DNA of 64,000 bases from an uncultured Altererythrobacter sp. (GTDB lineage Bacteria; Pseudomonadota; Alphaproteobacteria; Sphingomonadales; Sphingomonadaceae), in contig CAJXJY010000001.1 of assembly GCA_913055875.1 (NCBI GenBank), positions 434,001-498,000 of the forward strand, given 5' to 3'. Shown in pieces: positions 11,422 to 19,931 of this stretch. The notes under the pieces are model-generated. The model had not been told where the DNA came from. It saw nothing but the letters and a program-made list of their open reading frames with translations, and did not search any database. Within the stretch, counting starts at the first letter, position 1. The number at the start of each line of letters is the position of its first letter. Made by a program: the position numbers and the translations under genes.

Positions 11422-13794
11422 ATGGCCACCCGCGCGGTCGGCAAAGCACAGCAGGTCGACTGGAAGGCCGCCTTCCGGCGCAGCATGCGGCGCGCGCTGC
11501 AGATGGCGGGCGCGGGCGTGCTGTTCGGCGCCACGCTGTTCCTCGGCCTCGCGCTGGCGAGCTACACCCAGACCGACCCCAGCCCCTCCACCGCTGCGAG
11601 CGGTGACGACATCGCCAACTGGATGGGCGCGAGCGGCGCGTGGGTCGCCGAGCGGGTGCTGTTCGTGTTCGGCATCGCCGGCGTGCTGCTGCTGCCGCTG
11701 CTTTACGTCGGCGCGCGCAAATTATGGCGCGCCGTCGAGGAGGAGGACCGCGACGAGGATACGCGCTGGTGGCGACCGGTCGGCATGCTGCTGCTGGCGA
11801 TGGCGCTGCTGGCGACGGTGCTGTCGCTCGCCTTCGAGGGCCCGGGCGGCACGCTCCCCGCCTCGATGGGCGGGGTCACCGGCCTGCTCGGCGCGGGCGC
11901 GATCGAGGCGGTCGCGGCGCGCTTCGCGGACGGGGCGCAGGGGTGGGCGATCCTCGGCATCGCGCTGCTGTGCCTCGCGATCGGGATCGCGCTGGTGACG
12001 CGCGTGTTCGCGATCGACTGGCGTGCGCTGTTCACGCTGCCGCTGTTCCTGCGCGACGGGCTGGGACCCTACCTGCCGCGCCTGCCGTTCCTCGGCCGCC
12101 GCGAGACGGGTCGGGACAGCGAGTCCGACGAGGATGAGACGCCGCGCAAGACGCGCAGGCAGGACAAAGCCAGGGCCGAACCCGAAACCCCACCGCGCCG
12201 CGCGCCCGAAATTTCCGATCCCACCGCGCCGCCCAAGCAGGCCGCGCCCGGCAAGGCGAAGCAACGCGACATGTTCGCCAGCTACGACCTGCCGAGCCTC
12301 GACCTGCTGACCGAGCGCAATGACGGAGACGGGCCCAGCCTCGACAAGCTCGCGCTCGAACGCAATGCCCGCCTGCTCGAGACGGTGCTCGACGATTTCA
12401 ACGTCAAGGGCGAGATCACCGCAGTCCGCACCGGCCCGGTGGTGACGATGTACGAGCTCGAACCCGCGCCCGGGATCAAGGCGAGCCGGGTGATCGGCCT
12501 CGCCGAGGACATCGCGCGCAACATGTCCGCCATCTCGGCGCGCGTGTCGCCGATCCCGGGCAAGACGGTGATGGGGATCGAGCTGCCCAATGCCGACCGG
12601 CAGATGGTAAGCTATCGCGAACTCGCCGCGTGCGAGGCCTTCGCCAATGCGAAGGGCGACCTGCCGATCATCCTCGGCAAGGATATCGCGGGCGAGCCGA
12701 TCGTGACCGATCTCGCCGCGATGCCGCACCTGCTGGTCGCGGGCACCACCGGTTCGGGCAAGTCGGTCGGATTGAACGCGATCCTGCTGAGCCTGCTCTA
12801 CCGCTTCACCCCCGACGAATGCCGGCTGATCCTGATCGATCCGAAGGTGCTCGAACTCAAGAGCTACGACGATATCCCGCATCTGCTCAGCCAGGTCGTC
12901 ACCGAGCCGCACAAATCGGTGCGCGCGCTCAAATGGGCGGTCGAGGAGATGGAGCGGCGCTATCGCATGATGTCGAGCGTCGGCTCGCGCAATCTCAAAT
13001 CCTTCAACGAGAAGGTCCGCGCGGCGATCGCCAAGGGCAAGCCGTTGGGGCGCCGGGTGCAGGCCGGGTTCGATCCCGAAACGGGCGACGAGATCTACGA
13101 GGAGGAGCAGCTCGATTACGAACCGCTGCCGCAGATCGTACTGATCGTCGACGAACTGGCCGACCTGATGGTGACGGTCGGGAAAGAGATCGAGGTGCTC
13201 ATCCAGCGCCTGTCGCAGAAGAGTCGCGCCGCGGGCATCCACCTGATCATGGCGACGCAGCGCCCTTCGGTCGACGTCATCACCGGCGTCATCAAGGCCA
13301 ATCTGCCGACGCGGATCAGCTTCAAGGTCACCAGCCGGATCGACAGCCGCACCATCCTCGGCGAGCAGGGCGCCGAACAGCTGCTCGGCAAGGGCGACAT
13401 GCTCTACAAGCCCAACACCGGCGCGATCGTGCGCGTCCACGGGCCGTTCGTGAGCGACGAGGAGGTCGAGCGGGTGGCGGATCACTGGCGCGCGCAGGGC
13501 AAGCCCGAATATGTCGATGCGGTGACCGAAGAGCCCGAGGACGGCGGCGGCCTCACCTTCGAGGACGAGCTGACCGCGAGCGACAGCCCCGAGGAACGCA
13601 AATACCGCCAGGCGTGCCAGATCGTGATCGAAAACCAGAAGGCGAGCGGATCGTGGCTCCAGCGCCAGATGGGCGTCGGCTACAACACCGCGGCGAAATG
13701 GATCGAGCGGATGGAGGAAGAGGGGCTGGTCGGCCCGGCCAACCATGTCGGGCGGCGCGAGATCTTCCGGGATCGGGACGGGAATCCGATCTGA
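11422..13794 (+). CDS. ftsK: DNA translocase FtsK
   Basis: Septum-anchored DNA pump that clears chromosome ends at division and activates XerCD recombination. The 790-residue protein has an N-terminal membrane domain (hydrophobic segments within residues 30-200), an acidic/basic linker (about 210-290), and a motor domain with FtsK alpha/beta motifs: Walker A GTTGSGKS at residues 441-448, Walker B LIVDELADLM, and the MATQRPSVDVITGVIKANLP segment. The last 65 residues (RKYRQACQIVIENQKASGSW onward) form the KOPS-reading gamma winged helix. I start at MATRAVGKAQQ, preceded by gcaggggaaag. Confidence 0.95.
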   Translation: MATRAVGKAQQVDWKAAFRRSMRRALQMAGAGVLFGATLFLGLALASYTQTDPSPSTAASGDDIANWMGASGAWVAERVLFVFGIAGVLLLPLLYVGARKLWRAVEEEDRDEDTRWWRPVGMLLLAMALLATVLSLAFEGPGGTLPASMGGVTGLLGAGAIEAVAARFADGAQGWAILGIALLCLAIGIALVTRVFAIDWRALFTLPLFLRDGLGPYLPRLPFLGRRETGRDSESDEDETPRKTRRQDKARAEPETPPRRAPEISDPTAPPKQAAPGKAKQRDMFASYDLPSLDLLTERNDGDGPSLDKLALERNARLLETVLDDFNVKGEITAVRTGPVVTMYELEPAPGIKASRVIGLAEDIARNMSAISARVSPIPGKTVMGIELPNADRQMVSYRELAACEAFANAKGDLPIILGKDIAGEPIVTDLAAMPHLLVAGTTGSGKSVGLNAILLSLLYRFTPDECRLILIDPKVLELKSYDDIPHLLSQVVTEPHKSVRALKWAVEEMERRYRMMSSVGSRNLKSFNEKVRAAIAKGKPLGRRVQAGFDPETGDEIYEEEQLDYEPLPQIVLIVDELADLMVTVGKEIEVLIQRLSQKSRAAGIHLIMATQRPSVDVITGVIKANLPTRISFKVTSRIDSRTILGEQGAEQLLGKGDMLYKPNTGAIVRVHGPFVSDEEVERVADHWRAQGKPEYVDAVTEEPEDGGGLTFEDELTASDSPEERKYRQACQIVIENQKASGSWLQRQMGVGYNTAAKWIERMEEEGLVGPANHVGRREIFRDRDGNPI

Positions 13795-13909
13795 TTGTAG
13801 GAAAACGACAATTCCCCTGAAAACTTGACTCGTCCGCGTGCGGTCGGGAAGAAATGCGGTATGTCCGGTCGGCTATCGCGAGCCGGGCATCGCAAGTGGG
13901 GGAATTGCC

Positions 13910-14707
13910 ATGACCGTTTCGAAATCCCTGGCCTTGTCGGCGGCCGCCTGTTGCGCGCTGGCGATCGGGCTGCCTGTACTGGCGAGTGGCGACGGGGGCG
14001 TGGGACAGGTCGATGCCAAGCGGCTCGCGGCGGCGCGCGATACCGGCCAGTGCGACGCGACCGCCGCCGACTGGCAGGGTCTGCGCGGCGATTTCACCTG
14101 CGTCTGCGGCGCCGGAGCGGACGGCGCCGGCCCGGTGTGGGGCGACGGGACCTATACCAGCGACAGCGATATCTGCACCGCCGCGGTGCATTCGGGCGTG
14201 GTCTCCTCGGGCGAGGGCGGGCGCGTCTATGTCGAAATGCTGGCGGGGATGGAGACCTATGCCGGCGTCCGCCGCAACGGCGTGACGAGCGCCAGCTATA
14301 GTGCATGGGATGCGAGCTATCGCTTCCTCGTCGAGCGCGAGGACGAAGAAGAGAATGTTGCGCAGGCGGCGGGTCCGGACTCGTCGGGTTCCCCCACCGT
14401 AGCGCCCGACCATCTCGGCCCGTGCGCCGATACCACCACTGCCGGTGCCGTCGAACGCAAGGCTCCTGTATCGTGCGACTGCACGCCGGATGCGGGCGCA
14501 TCGGGGCAGGTGTGGGGCACCGACATATACACCGATGACAGCGCCATCTGCCGCGCCGCGCTCCACGCAGGGGTGATCGACAGCGATGGCGGCCGCGTGA
14601 CCATCGAGATTACTCCGGGCCGACAAAGCTATGTCGGCACGCGGCGCAACGGTGTGACCAGCGGCGACTACGGGGCGTGGGGGGACAGCTTCCGGTTCGT
14701 CGACTAG
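13910..14707 (+). CDS. Secreted protein with two LCCL domains
   Basis: 265 residues with a signal peptide (hydrophobic to about residue 25, ending near LASG). Two repeats follow, at roughly 38-145 and 170-265. Each has the LCCL signature: a CxC pair (FTCVCGAG, VSCDCTPD), a VWGxxxYTxDSxIC segment, AAxHxGV, and a YxGxRRNGVTSxxYxxW end. LCCL domains occur in eukaryotic extracellular proteins such as Limulus factor C and cochlin, and sporadically in bacteria. Four or more cysteines per repeat suggest disulfides in the periplasm or outside the cell. It is monocistronic; the role is unknown. Confidence 0.8.
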   Translation: MTVSKSLALSAAACCALAIGLPVLASGDGGVGQVDAKRLAAARDTGQCDATAADWQGLRGDFTCVCGAGADGAGPVWGDGTYTSDSDICTAAVHSGVVSSGEGGRVYVEMLAGMETYAGVRRNGVTSASYSAWDASYRFLVEREDEEENVAQAAGPDSSGSPTVAPDHLGPCADTTTAGAVERKAPVSCDCTPDAGASGQVWGTDIYTDDSAICRAALHAGVIDSDGGRVTIEITPGRQSYVGTRRNGVTSGDYGAWGDSFRFVD

Positions 14708-15078
14708 AATCGTTTTCAGCTCCGCTGAAACAGGGTCTGGCACCGCCAGTCAGGTCGCCTGCCGCCTCCTTCGCCATTTCGCCCGGCAGCGCCCGCCCGG
14801 CCAAGGCCGAAACGCAATAGTCGTTACCCGGCGCCCGCCGAACGCGACCGGATCGGGGGTGAATGCGAGACTTTCCGTCGCCGGCGCGGGAATCCGATTA
14901 GGAATGCAGTCCGAAAATCCGTATAACAAATATTAGTTATGACATCGATGAAATACAATAGAACATAAGTTGCTTTTCTCAAAAATTAAGGAGCGTTAGG
15001 TTTGATTCCTAAGGCTTCATAATATTTATCGATTTAATCCTTAGTTGTGGTGGACGGGACCTAACTTGAGGATGACCC
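14708..15078. promoter_or_regulatory. AT-rich upstream region of the autotransporter gene
   Basis: No gene is visible here. The first part has a CAGC-type hairpin at 14711-14731 (TTTTCAGC-TCC-GCTGAAA). From about 14890 to 15060 the sequence turns sharply AT-rich against the GC-rich background (ATAACAAATATTAGTTATG, AATATTTATCGATTTAAT). CTAAGG at 15009-15014 and CCTTAG at 15039-15044 form a small inverted repeat. The autotransporter promoter most likely lies in this AT-rich part; I cannot fix the -10 and -35. Confidence 0.45.
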
Positions 15079-18000
15079 ATGTCTATTGCCCGCAATATCA
15101 AGATCGAAAAATTCATGCTGTGCTGCGGTGTTTCGCTTGCGGCTTTCGCCGCCGCGCCTGCAGCTGCGCAGACCGTATGCGTCCCCGGCGTCGGCGGGCT
15201 GAACTGCGCGCCGACCAATGACGGCGATCCGGTCGACCTCCCGGGACAGACCGAGCCGGTCACGGTCGATCTGCCCGAGGGGTTCGCCACCGACGATACG
15301 ATACTGGTCGATTCGACCGGTCCGGTGACGATCGACAGCGACGCGACCGTCGCCACCGTCGGGGACGACCAGCCCGCGCTCGACCTGACGTCGGACGCCG
15401 ATATCTTCGCGCAGGTCGATACGCTTTCGACCGAGGGCGACGACAGCACCGGCGCGCTGCTGCAGGCGGGCGACGATGCCATCCTGATCGTCGACGACGG
15501 CGTCACGACGCTGGGCGACAACAGCGACGGGATCAACGTGACCGCCGGCTCGGCCGAGGTGACCGCGGGCGAGGTGCGCACCGCCGGAGTCGAATCGGAC
15601 GGGGTCGAGATCGTCACCGTGTCGGGCCCCGGCACGCTCGACGCCGACCTGATCGAAACGCTCGGCGACGGGTCGACCGGTGCCATCCTGCGTTCGGCGG
15701 GCGATATCGGCGTCAATGTCGGCGTGCTGCGCACCGAGGGCGACCAGGCGCTCGGGCTCGACCTGCAAAGCGATCCCGCCACCTGCGCCGTGCTCGGCGC
15801 GGGTTCGTGCGATGTCGAGGCGGTCGCGGGCAATATCACCACCGACGGGTTCGGCTCGACCGGCGCGCTGGTCGTCGCCGCCGGCGACACCAGCATCGAC
15901 GTCGATACGCTGCAGACCGGCGGCGACGAGGCGGCGGGGCTCGACCTGTCGGCCGATCCGGCCGCCTGCGTGGCGGTTGGCGTCGGCGGCTGCGATACCG
16001 CTTTCACGGTGCAGAACTTGGCCACCGACGGCGCGCGTTCGCCCGGTGCGGTGGTGCGCGGGGCGGGCGACATCGACGGCAGCGTCGGCGTGCTCACCAC
16101 CAATGGCGAGGATTCGGCCGGGCTCGACCTCGCGAGCGATCCCGACGCCTGCGTGATCCTCGGCGCGGGCGGCTGCGAGACCTCCTTCAGCGTCGGCCAG
16201 CTGACCACCAATGGCGACGGTTCGACCGGCGCGCTGGTCCGCGCGGCGGGCCCGACCAGCGCCAGCATCGGCGCGCTCGACACGTTTGGCGACGATGCGA
16301 CCGGGGTCGATATCGCCGCCGATCCCGCCGCCTGCGTGCTGCTCGGGCTGGGCGGCTGCGATACCGCGGTCACCGCCGACCGGATCACCACCAGAGGCGA
16401 TGGGAGCGGCGGCGCGCTGATCGCGGCGCCAGCCGACATCTTCGCCGATTTCGGCACGGTCGAGACGTTCGGTGCCGATGCGCCCGCGATCGCGATCGAA
16501 AGCGATCCCGAAGCCTGCGTACTGCTCGGCGCCGGAGCATGCGACACCACGCTGACCGCCGACCGGGTCAGCACCGAAGGCGACAACAGCGCCGGGGTGC
16601 TGGTCAACACGCCGGGACGGATCGTCGCCGACATCGGCCTCGTCGAGACGAACGGCGACGGTTCGCCCGCGGTATCGCTGGCGACCGATCCGGCGGCGTG
16701 CCTGCTGCTCGGCGACGGCGCCTGCGGCGTGACCGCCGATATCGGCGAGGTGAACACTGCCGGAGCCGATTCGAACGGCATCGAAGTGGCCACCGGCGAT
16801 GGCGATCAGGCGATCACCGCCGGTCCGGTTGCCGTGAGCGGCCTGGGCAGCAGCGGCCTCGTCGCCGCGGCGTCGGGCTGCGCCGACGTCTCGGTTGTCG
16901 TCACCGGCCCGGTGAGCGCGCCGAACGGCGTCGGGATCGACGCGCAGAGCGGCTGTACGGTCACCGTGGCGACACGGGCGGGCGCACCGGTTTCCGGCGG
17001 CGAGGCCGGTATCCGCGCGACCTCTGGCACCGGCACGACGATCTTTGTCGGCGATGCCCTGTCGAGCGCCGATGGCCCGGCGCTCGACGCGGACGGCGCC
17101 GCCGCGGCGGTGACGATCGGCGCAAGCGGCAGCATTACCGGCCGCATCGACTTGACCGACAATAACGACACGCTGACCAATAACGGCACGCTGTTCGCCA
17201 CCCGGTCGAGCGATTTCGGAGCCGGGACCGACGCCTTCGTGAACAACGGGCAGATCGTTGCCGCGAACGGCGCGGTGAGCCTAGCCGGGCTCGAAACCTT
17301 GTCCAATACCGGCCTGATCGACCTTCGCGACGGTGCGGCGGACGACGTTCTGACTCTGCCCGGAGCCTATTCGGGCGGCGGTGCGGCGGCGCTCGGCGTC
17401 GACGTCATCGCGGGGACCGGTTCGGACCGGCTGGTGGTCGGCGGCGCCGCGACCGGCAGCACCGATCTGCTCGTCGACGGGCTCGACGGCGGCTTCGTCC
17501 CCGGCGCTGTGGTGGTCGATGCCGGCGCGGGCACCTCTGCGGGCGCCTTCGCCTTCGATCCGGTGACGGTCGGCTTCACCGACTACTCGCTGGCGTTCGA
17601 CGCCGCGGCCAACGACTTCCTCGTCTTCGGCACTCCCAATCAGGACGCGGTCGGGGCCGTGCTGCTCGGTCAGGGCGCGCGCGCGATCTTCTATCGCGGC
17701 AACGAGGCGGTCGGATCGCATCTCGCGGCACTGGGCAGCGGCGGCGACGGCGCAAGCGCATCGGAGCAATCGCGGATCGGCCGCGCGCTGTGGCTTCAGG
17801 GCTTCGGCATGGTCCAGAACCGCGACACCACGCTCGACACCACCGTGTTCGGCCAGCCGCGCAGCTACGATCTGGACAGCCGGCAGGACTGGTTCGGCGG
17901 ACAGGTCGGGTACGACCTGCCGGTCGGCACGACCAGCGTGCTCGGCGTGACGGGAGGCTATATCAGCAGCCGTCTCAAGCTGCGCAACGGCCCGCTGCGG

Positions 18001-18591
18001 CTCGATTACGACGCCTGGAACGTCGGCGCCTACGGCCGTGCGGACTTCGGCGCCTTCTTCCTCAACGGCCTGGTCAAATACGAGCACTATTCGGTCGATT
18101 ACGGCTTCGCCACTACCGGACCTTCGGCCGAGACCGAGGGCGACGGATGGGGCGGCTGGCTCGAGGCGGGCGCACGCTTCGGCGGGGCGCGAATCGCGCT
18201 CGAACCGATGGTCTCGATCGAATACGCCAATATCGACCTCGATCCGTTCACGATCGCCGGCACCGGTTTCGATCTCGGCGAGGAAGACGGGTTGCGCGGC
18301 AAGGCGGGCCTGCGCATCACCGGGCTGGTGAGCGAGGGCCCGACGCGGGTGAGCGCCTACGGCTCGGCGCAGGCGATCCACGAATTCGGCGGCGACGACC
18401 GGCTGGTGCTGACCAATTCCGGCCAGTCGCCGAGCTTCGTCAACCCGCGCCCCGATACCTACGGCCGGGCGACCCTCGGCATTTCGGCCGCGACGGGCGC
18501 GCGCGTGCGCGGATTCGTCGAAGGCAGTATCGACTTCGCCGGCAATGTCAGCGGCGGCGGCGCGCGCGGCGGGGTGTCGGTGATTTTCTGA
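15079..18591 (+). CDS. Autotransporter with cysteine-paired 61-residue passenger repeats
   Basis: 1170-residue type V secretion protein. A signal peptide ends near PAAAQ. The passenger is rich in T/G/D and lacks lysine, typical of a beta-helix. Between residues 232 and 550 six SDPxxC-type segments recur with an exact 61-residue (183-bp) spacing; each carries C-x7-C (for example ACVLLGLGGCDT), with first cysteines at about 236, 297, 358, 419, 480 and 541. Paired cysteines are unusual in autotransporter passengers, which normally avoid disulfides before crossing the outer membrane. The last ~280 residues form the translocator beta-barrel (LWLQGFGMVQNRD, YDLPVGTTSVLGVTGGY) ending GVSVIF. A terminator follows. 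Confidence 0.9.
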   Translation: MSIARNIKIEKFMLCCGVSLAAFAAAPAAAQTVCVPGVGGLNCAPTNDGDPVDLPGQTEPVTVDLPEGFATDDTILVDSTGPVTIDSDATVATVGDDQPALDLTSDADIFAQVDTLSTEGDDSTGALLQAGDDAILIVDDGVTTLGDNSDGINVTAGSAEVTAGEVRTAGVESDGVEIVTVSGPGTLDADLIETLGDGSTGAILRSAGDIGVNVGVLRTEGDQALGLDLQSDPATCAVLGAGSCDVEAVAGNITTDGFGSTGALVVAAGDTSIDVDTLQTGGDEAAGLDLSADPAACVAVGVGGCDTAFTVQNLATDGARSPGAVVRGAGDIDGSVGVLTTNGEDSAGLDLASDPDACVILGAGGCETSFSVGQLTTNGDGSTGALVRAAGPTSASIGALDTFGDDATGVDIAADPAACVLLGLGGCDTAVTADRITTRGDGSGGALIAAPADIFADFGTVETFGADAPAIAIESDPEACVLLGAGACDTTLTADRVSTEGDNSAGVLVNTPGRIVADIGLVETNGDGSPAVSLATDPAACLLLGDGACGVTADIGEVNTAGADSNGIEVATGDGDQAITAGPVAVSGLGSSGLVAAASGCADVSVVVTGPVSAPNGVGIDAQSGCTVTVATRAGAPVSGGEAGIRATSGTGTTIFVGDALSSADGPALDADGAAAAVTIGASGSITGRIDLTDNNDTLTNNGTLFATRSSDFGAGTDAFVNNGQIVAANGAVSLAGLETLSNTGLIDLRDGAADDVLTLPGAYSGGGAAALGVDVIAGTGSDRLVVGGAATGSTDLLVDGLDGGFVPGAVVVDAGAGTSAGAFAFDPVTVGFTDYSLAFDAAANDFLVFGTPNQDAVGAVLLGQGARAIFYRGNEAVGSHLAALGSGGDGASASEQSRIGRALWLQGFGMVQNRDTTLDTTVFGQPRSYDLDSRQDWFGGQVGYDLPVGTTSVLGVTGGYISSRLKLRNGPLRLDYDAWNVGAYGRADFGAFFLNGLVKYEHYSVDYGFATTGPSAETEGDGWGGWLEAGARFGGARIALEPMVSIEYANIDLDPFTIAGTGFDLGEEDGLRGKAGLRITGLVSEGPTRVSAYGSAQAIHEFGGDDRLVLTNSGQSPSFVNPRPDTYGRATLGISAATGARVRGFVEGSIDFAGNVSGGGARGGVSVIF

Positions 18592-18672
18592 TTTCCGCTT
18601 TCCTACAGGGCGCGGGTGGTGGCACGATCCGCCAATGCCGCCGACTCGCGCCCTTCATGCGCATCCGCAAAC

Positions 18673-18697
18673 GCCCCGCCTCGCAGCGGGGCTTTTC
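18673..18697 (+). terminator. Terminator after the autotransporter gene
   Basis: A perfect 7-bp stem GCCCCGC/GCGGGGC is followed by TTTT, 82 bp after the autotransporter stop. Confidence 0.7.
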
Positions 18698-18796
18698 GCA
18701 TTCGGGCGCCTCATGGAGGGCAAACGGGCCCGCCGGTATGTGTTTCGTCAATTTGCGCCGGACGCAACTTCCGCGCAGGGCCGGTTCGCCGTCGGC

Positions 18797-19837
18797 CTAG
18801 TTCAACTCGCCGCCGTCGAGCACGGTAAATTCGGTCGCGGCGGTGGTCATGCGCGCGGCGACGTCGTCGGGATTGGCGACCAGGCCGATCCGCGCGAGCG
18901 GGCCGTCCTTGCCCCAGTGCCTGGTCCATTCACCGACGAATTCGCGCAGGCCGGGGATCGCGTCGAGATGCGCCTTCTTGACGTACATGTAGAGCGGACG
19001 CGCGCCGGGATAGGCGAAGCTGGCGATGTTGTCGTAAGTCGGCTCGACCCCGTTCATCGGCAGGCCCTGCACCTTGTCGGCGTTTTCCTCGAGATAGGAA
19101 TAGCCGAATACGCCGACCGCCTGCGGATTGCCGGCTATCTTCTGGACGATGAGGTTGTCCTGCTCGCCCTGGTCGACATATTTGCCGTCCGAGCGCACCT
19201 CGGTGCAGACCTGGTCGTACCGGTCTTCGTCGCTCTCCTCGAGTTCGGCCATGCCGGGGCCGCCTTCGCAGCCGGCTTCGAGCACCAGTTCCTTGAGCGC
19301 GTCGCGCGTGCCCGAGGTCGAGGGCGGGCCGTAGACGAGGATCGGCATGTCGGGGAGCGATGGATCGACATCGGCCCAGGTCTGGGCGGTCTGCTCTTCG
19401 CCGTAAGGCCGCGCGGCGAGCGCCTTGTAGACGATCTCGGGCGTCAGGTTCATCATGATGCCGCCCTGCGCCGAGGCGAAGGCGATGCCGTCGAGCCCGA
19501 CCTGGATTTCGACGATCTCGGTCACCCCGTTCGCCTGGCAGGTCTCGTATTCGCTCGCCTTCATCCGGCGCGAGGCGTTGGCGATATCGGGGGTGGCGAA
19601 GCCGGTGCCCTTGCAGAATTCGGCGATGCCCGAACCCGAGCCGATCGATTCGATCTGCGGCGAAGCGAAATCGGGGTTGGACTGCTTGAACAATTCGGAG
19701 ACGCGCTTGGAGAAGGGGAACACGGTCGAGGACCCGGCGACGCGTACCGCGTCACGCGTATCGCCGCCGGCATTGTTGCACGCGGCCAGCGCGAGCGAGG
19801 ACAGGGCGGCGAAGGCGATGGTCTTGGTCAGCTTCAT
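18797..19837 (-). CDS. pstS: Phosphate-binding lipoprotein PstS
   Basis: Substrate-binding protein of a high-affinity phosphate transporter. The 346-residue protein starts MKLTKTIAFAALSSLALAAC, a lipoprotein signal with lipobox LAAC. The mature part begins with RVAGSSTVFPFSKRVSE, the conserved phosphate-contact TSST-like segment, and has IGSGSGIAEFCKG and GPPSTSGTRDALKELV further on. The length fits the PstS/SphX group with a cysteine-containing C-terminal lobe. The pstCAB permease genes are not in the window. A Pho box 47-64 bp upstream predicts PhoB control, and the upstream OprP-like porin is a likely functional partner. Confidence 0.92.
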   Translation of the reverse strand: MKLTKTIAFAALSSLALAACNNAGGDTRDAVRVAGSSTVFPFSKRVSELFKQSNPDFASPQIESIGSGSGIAEFCKGTGFATPDIANASRRMKASEYETCQANGVTEIVEIQVGLDGIAFASAQGGIMMNLTPEIVYKALAARPYGEEQTAQTWADVDPSLPDMPILVYGPPSTSGTRDALKELVLEAGCEGGPGMAELEESDEDRYDQVCTEVRSDGKYVDQGEQDNLIVQKIAGNPQAVGVFGYSYLEENADKVQGLPMNGVEPTYDNIASFAYPGARPLYMYVKKAHLDAIPGLREFVGEWTRHWGKDGPLARIGLVANPDDVAARMTTAATEFTVLDGGELN

Positions 19838-19883
19838 GATGGGTTTCCCGTGCTTTGAGTCAGGCGCGCAATATGCGCGAAGT

Positions 19884-19901
19884 GTGACAGGCAAATGACA
19901 A
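19884..19901 (-). promoter_or_regulatory. Pho box upstream of pstS
   Basis: On the minus strand the site reads TTGTCAT-TTGC-CTGTCAC: two 7-bp PhoB half-sites at the canonical 11-bp period. Eight bases later a CATATT can serve as the -10 element. The site lies in the 94-bp gap between the porin gene and pstS, so pstS should have its own phosphate-regulated promoter. Confidence 0.8.
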
Positions 19902-19931
19902 GGCTATGCGCGAGGCTCTGGCGGCGGCCGG

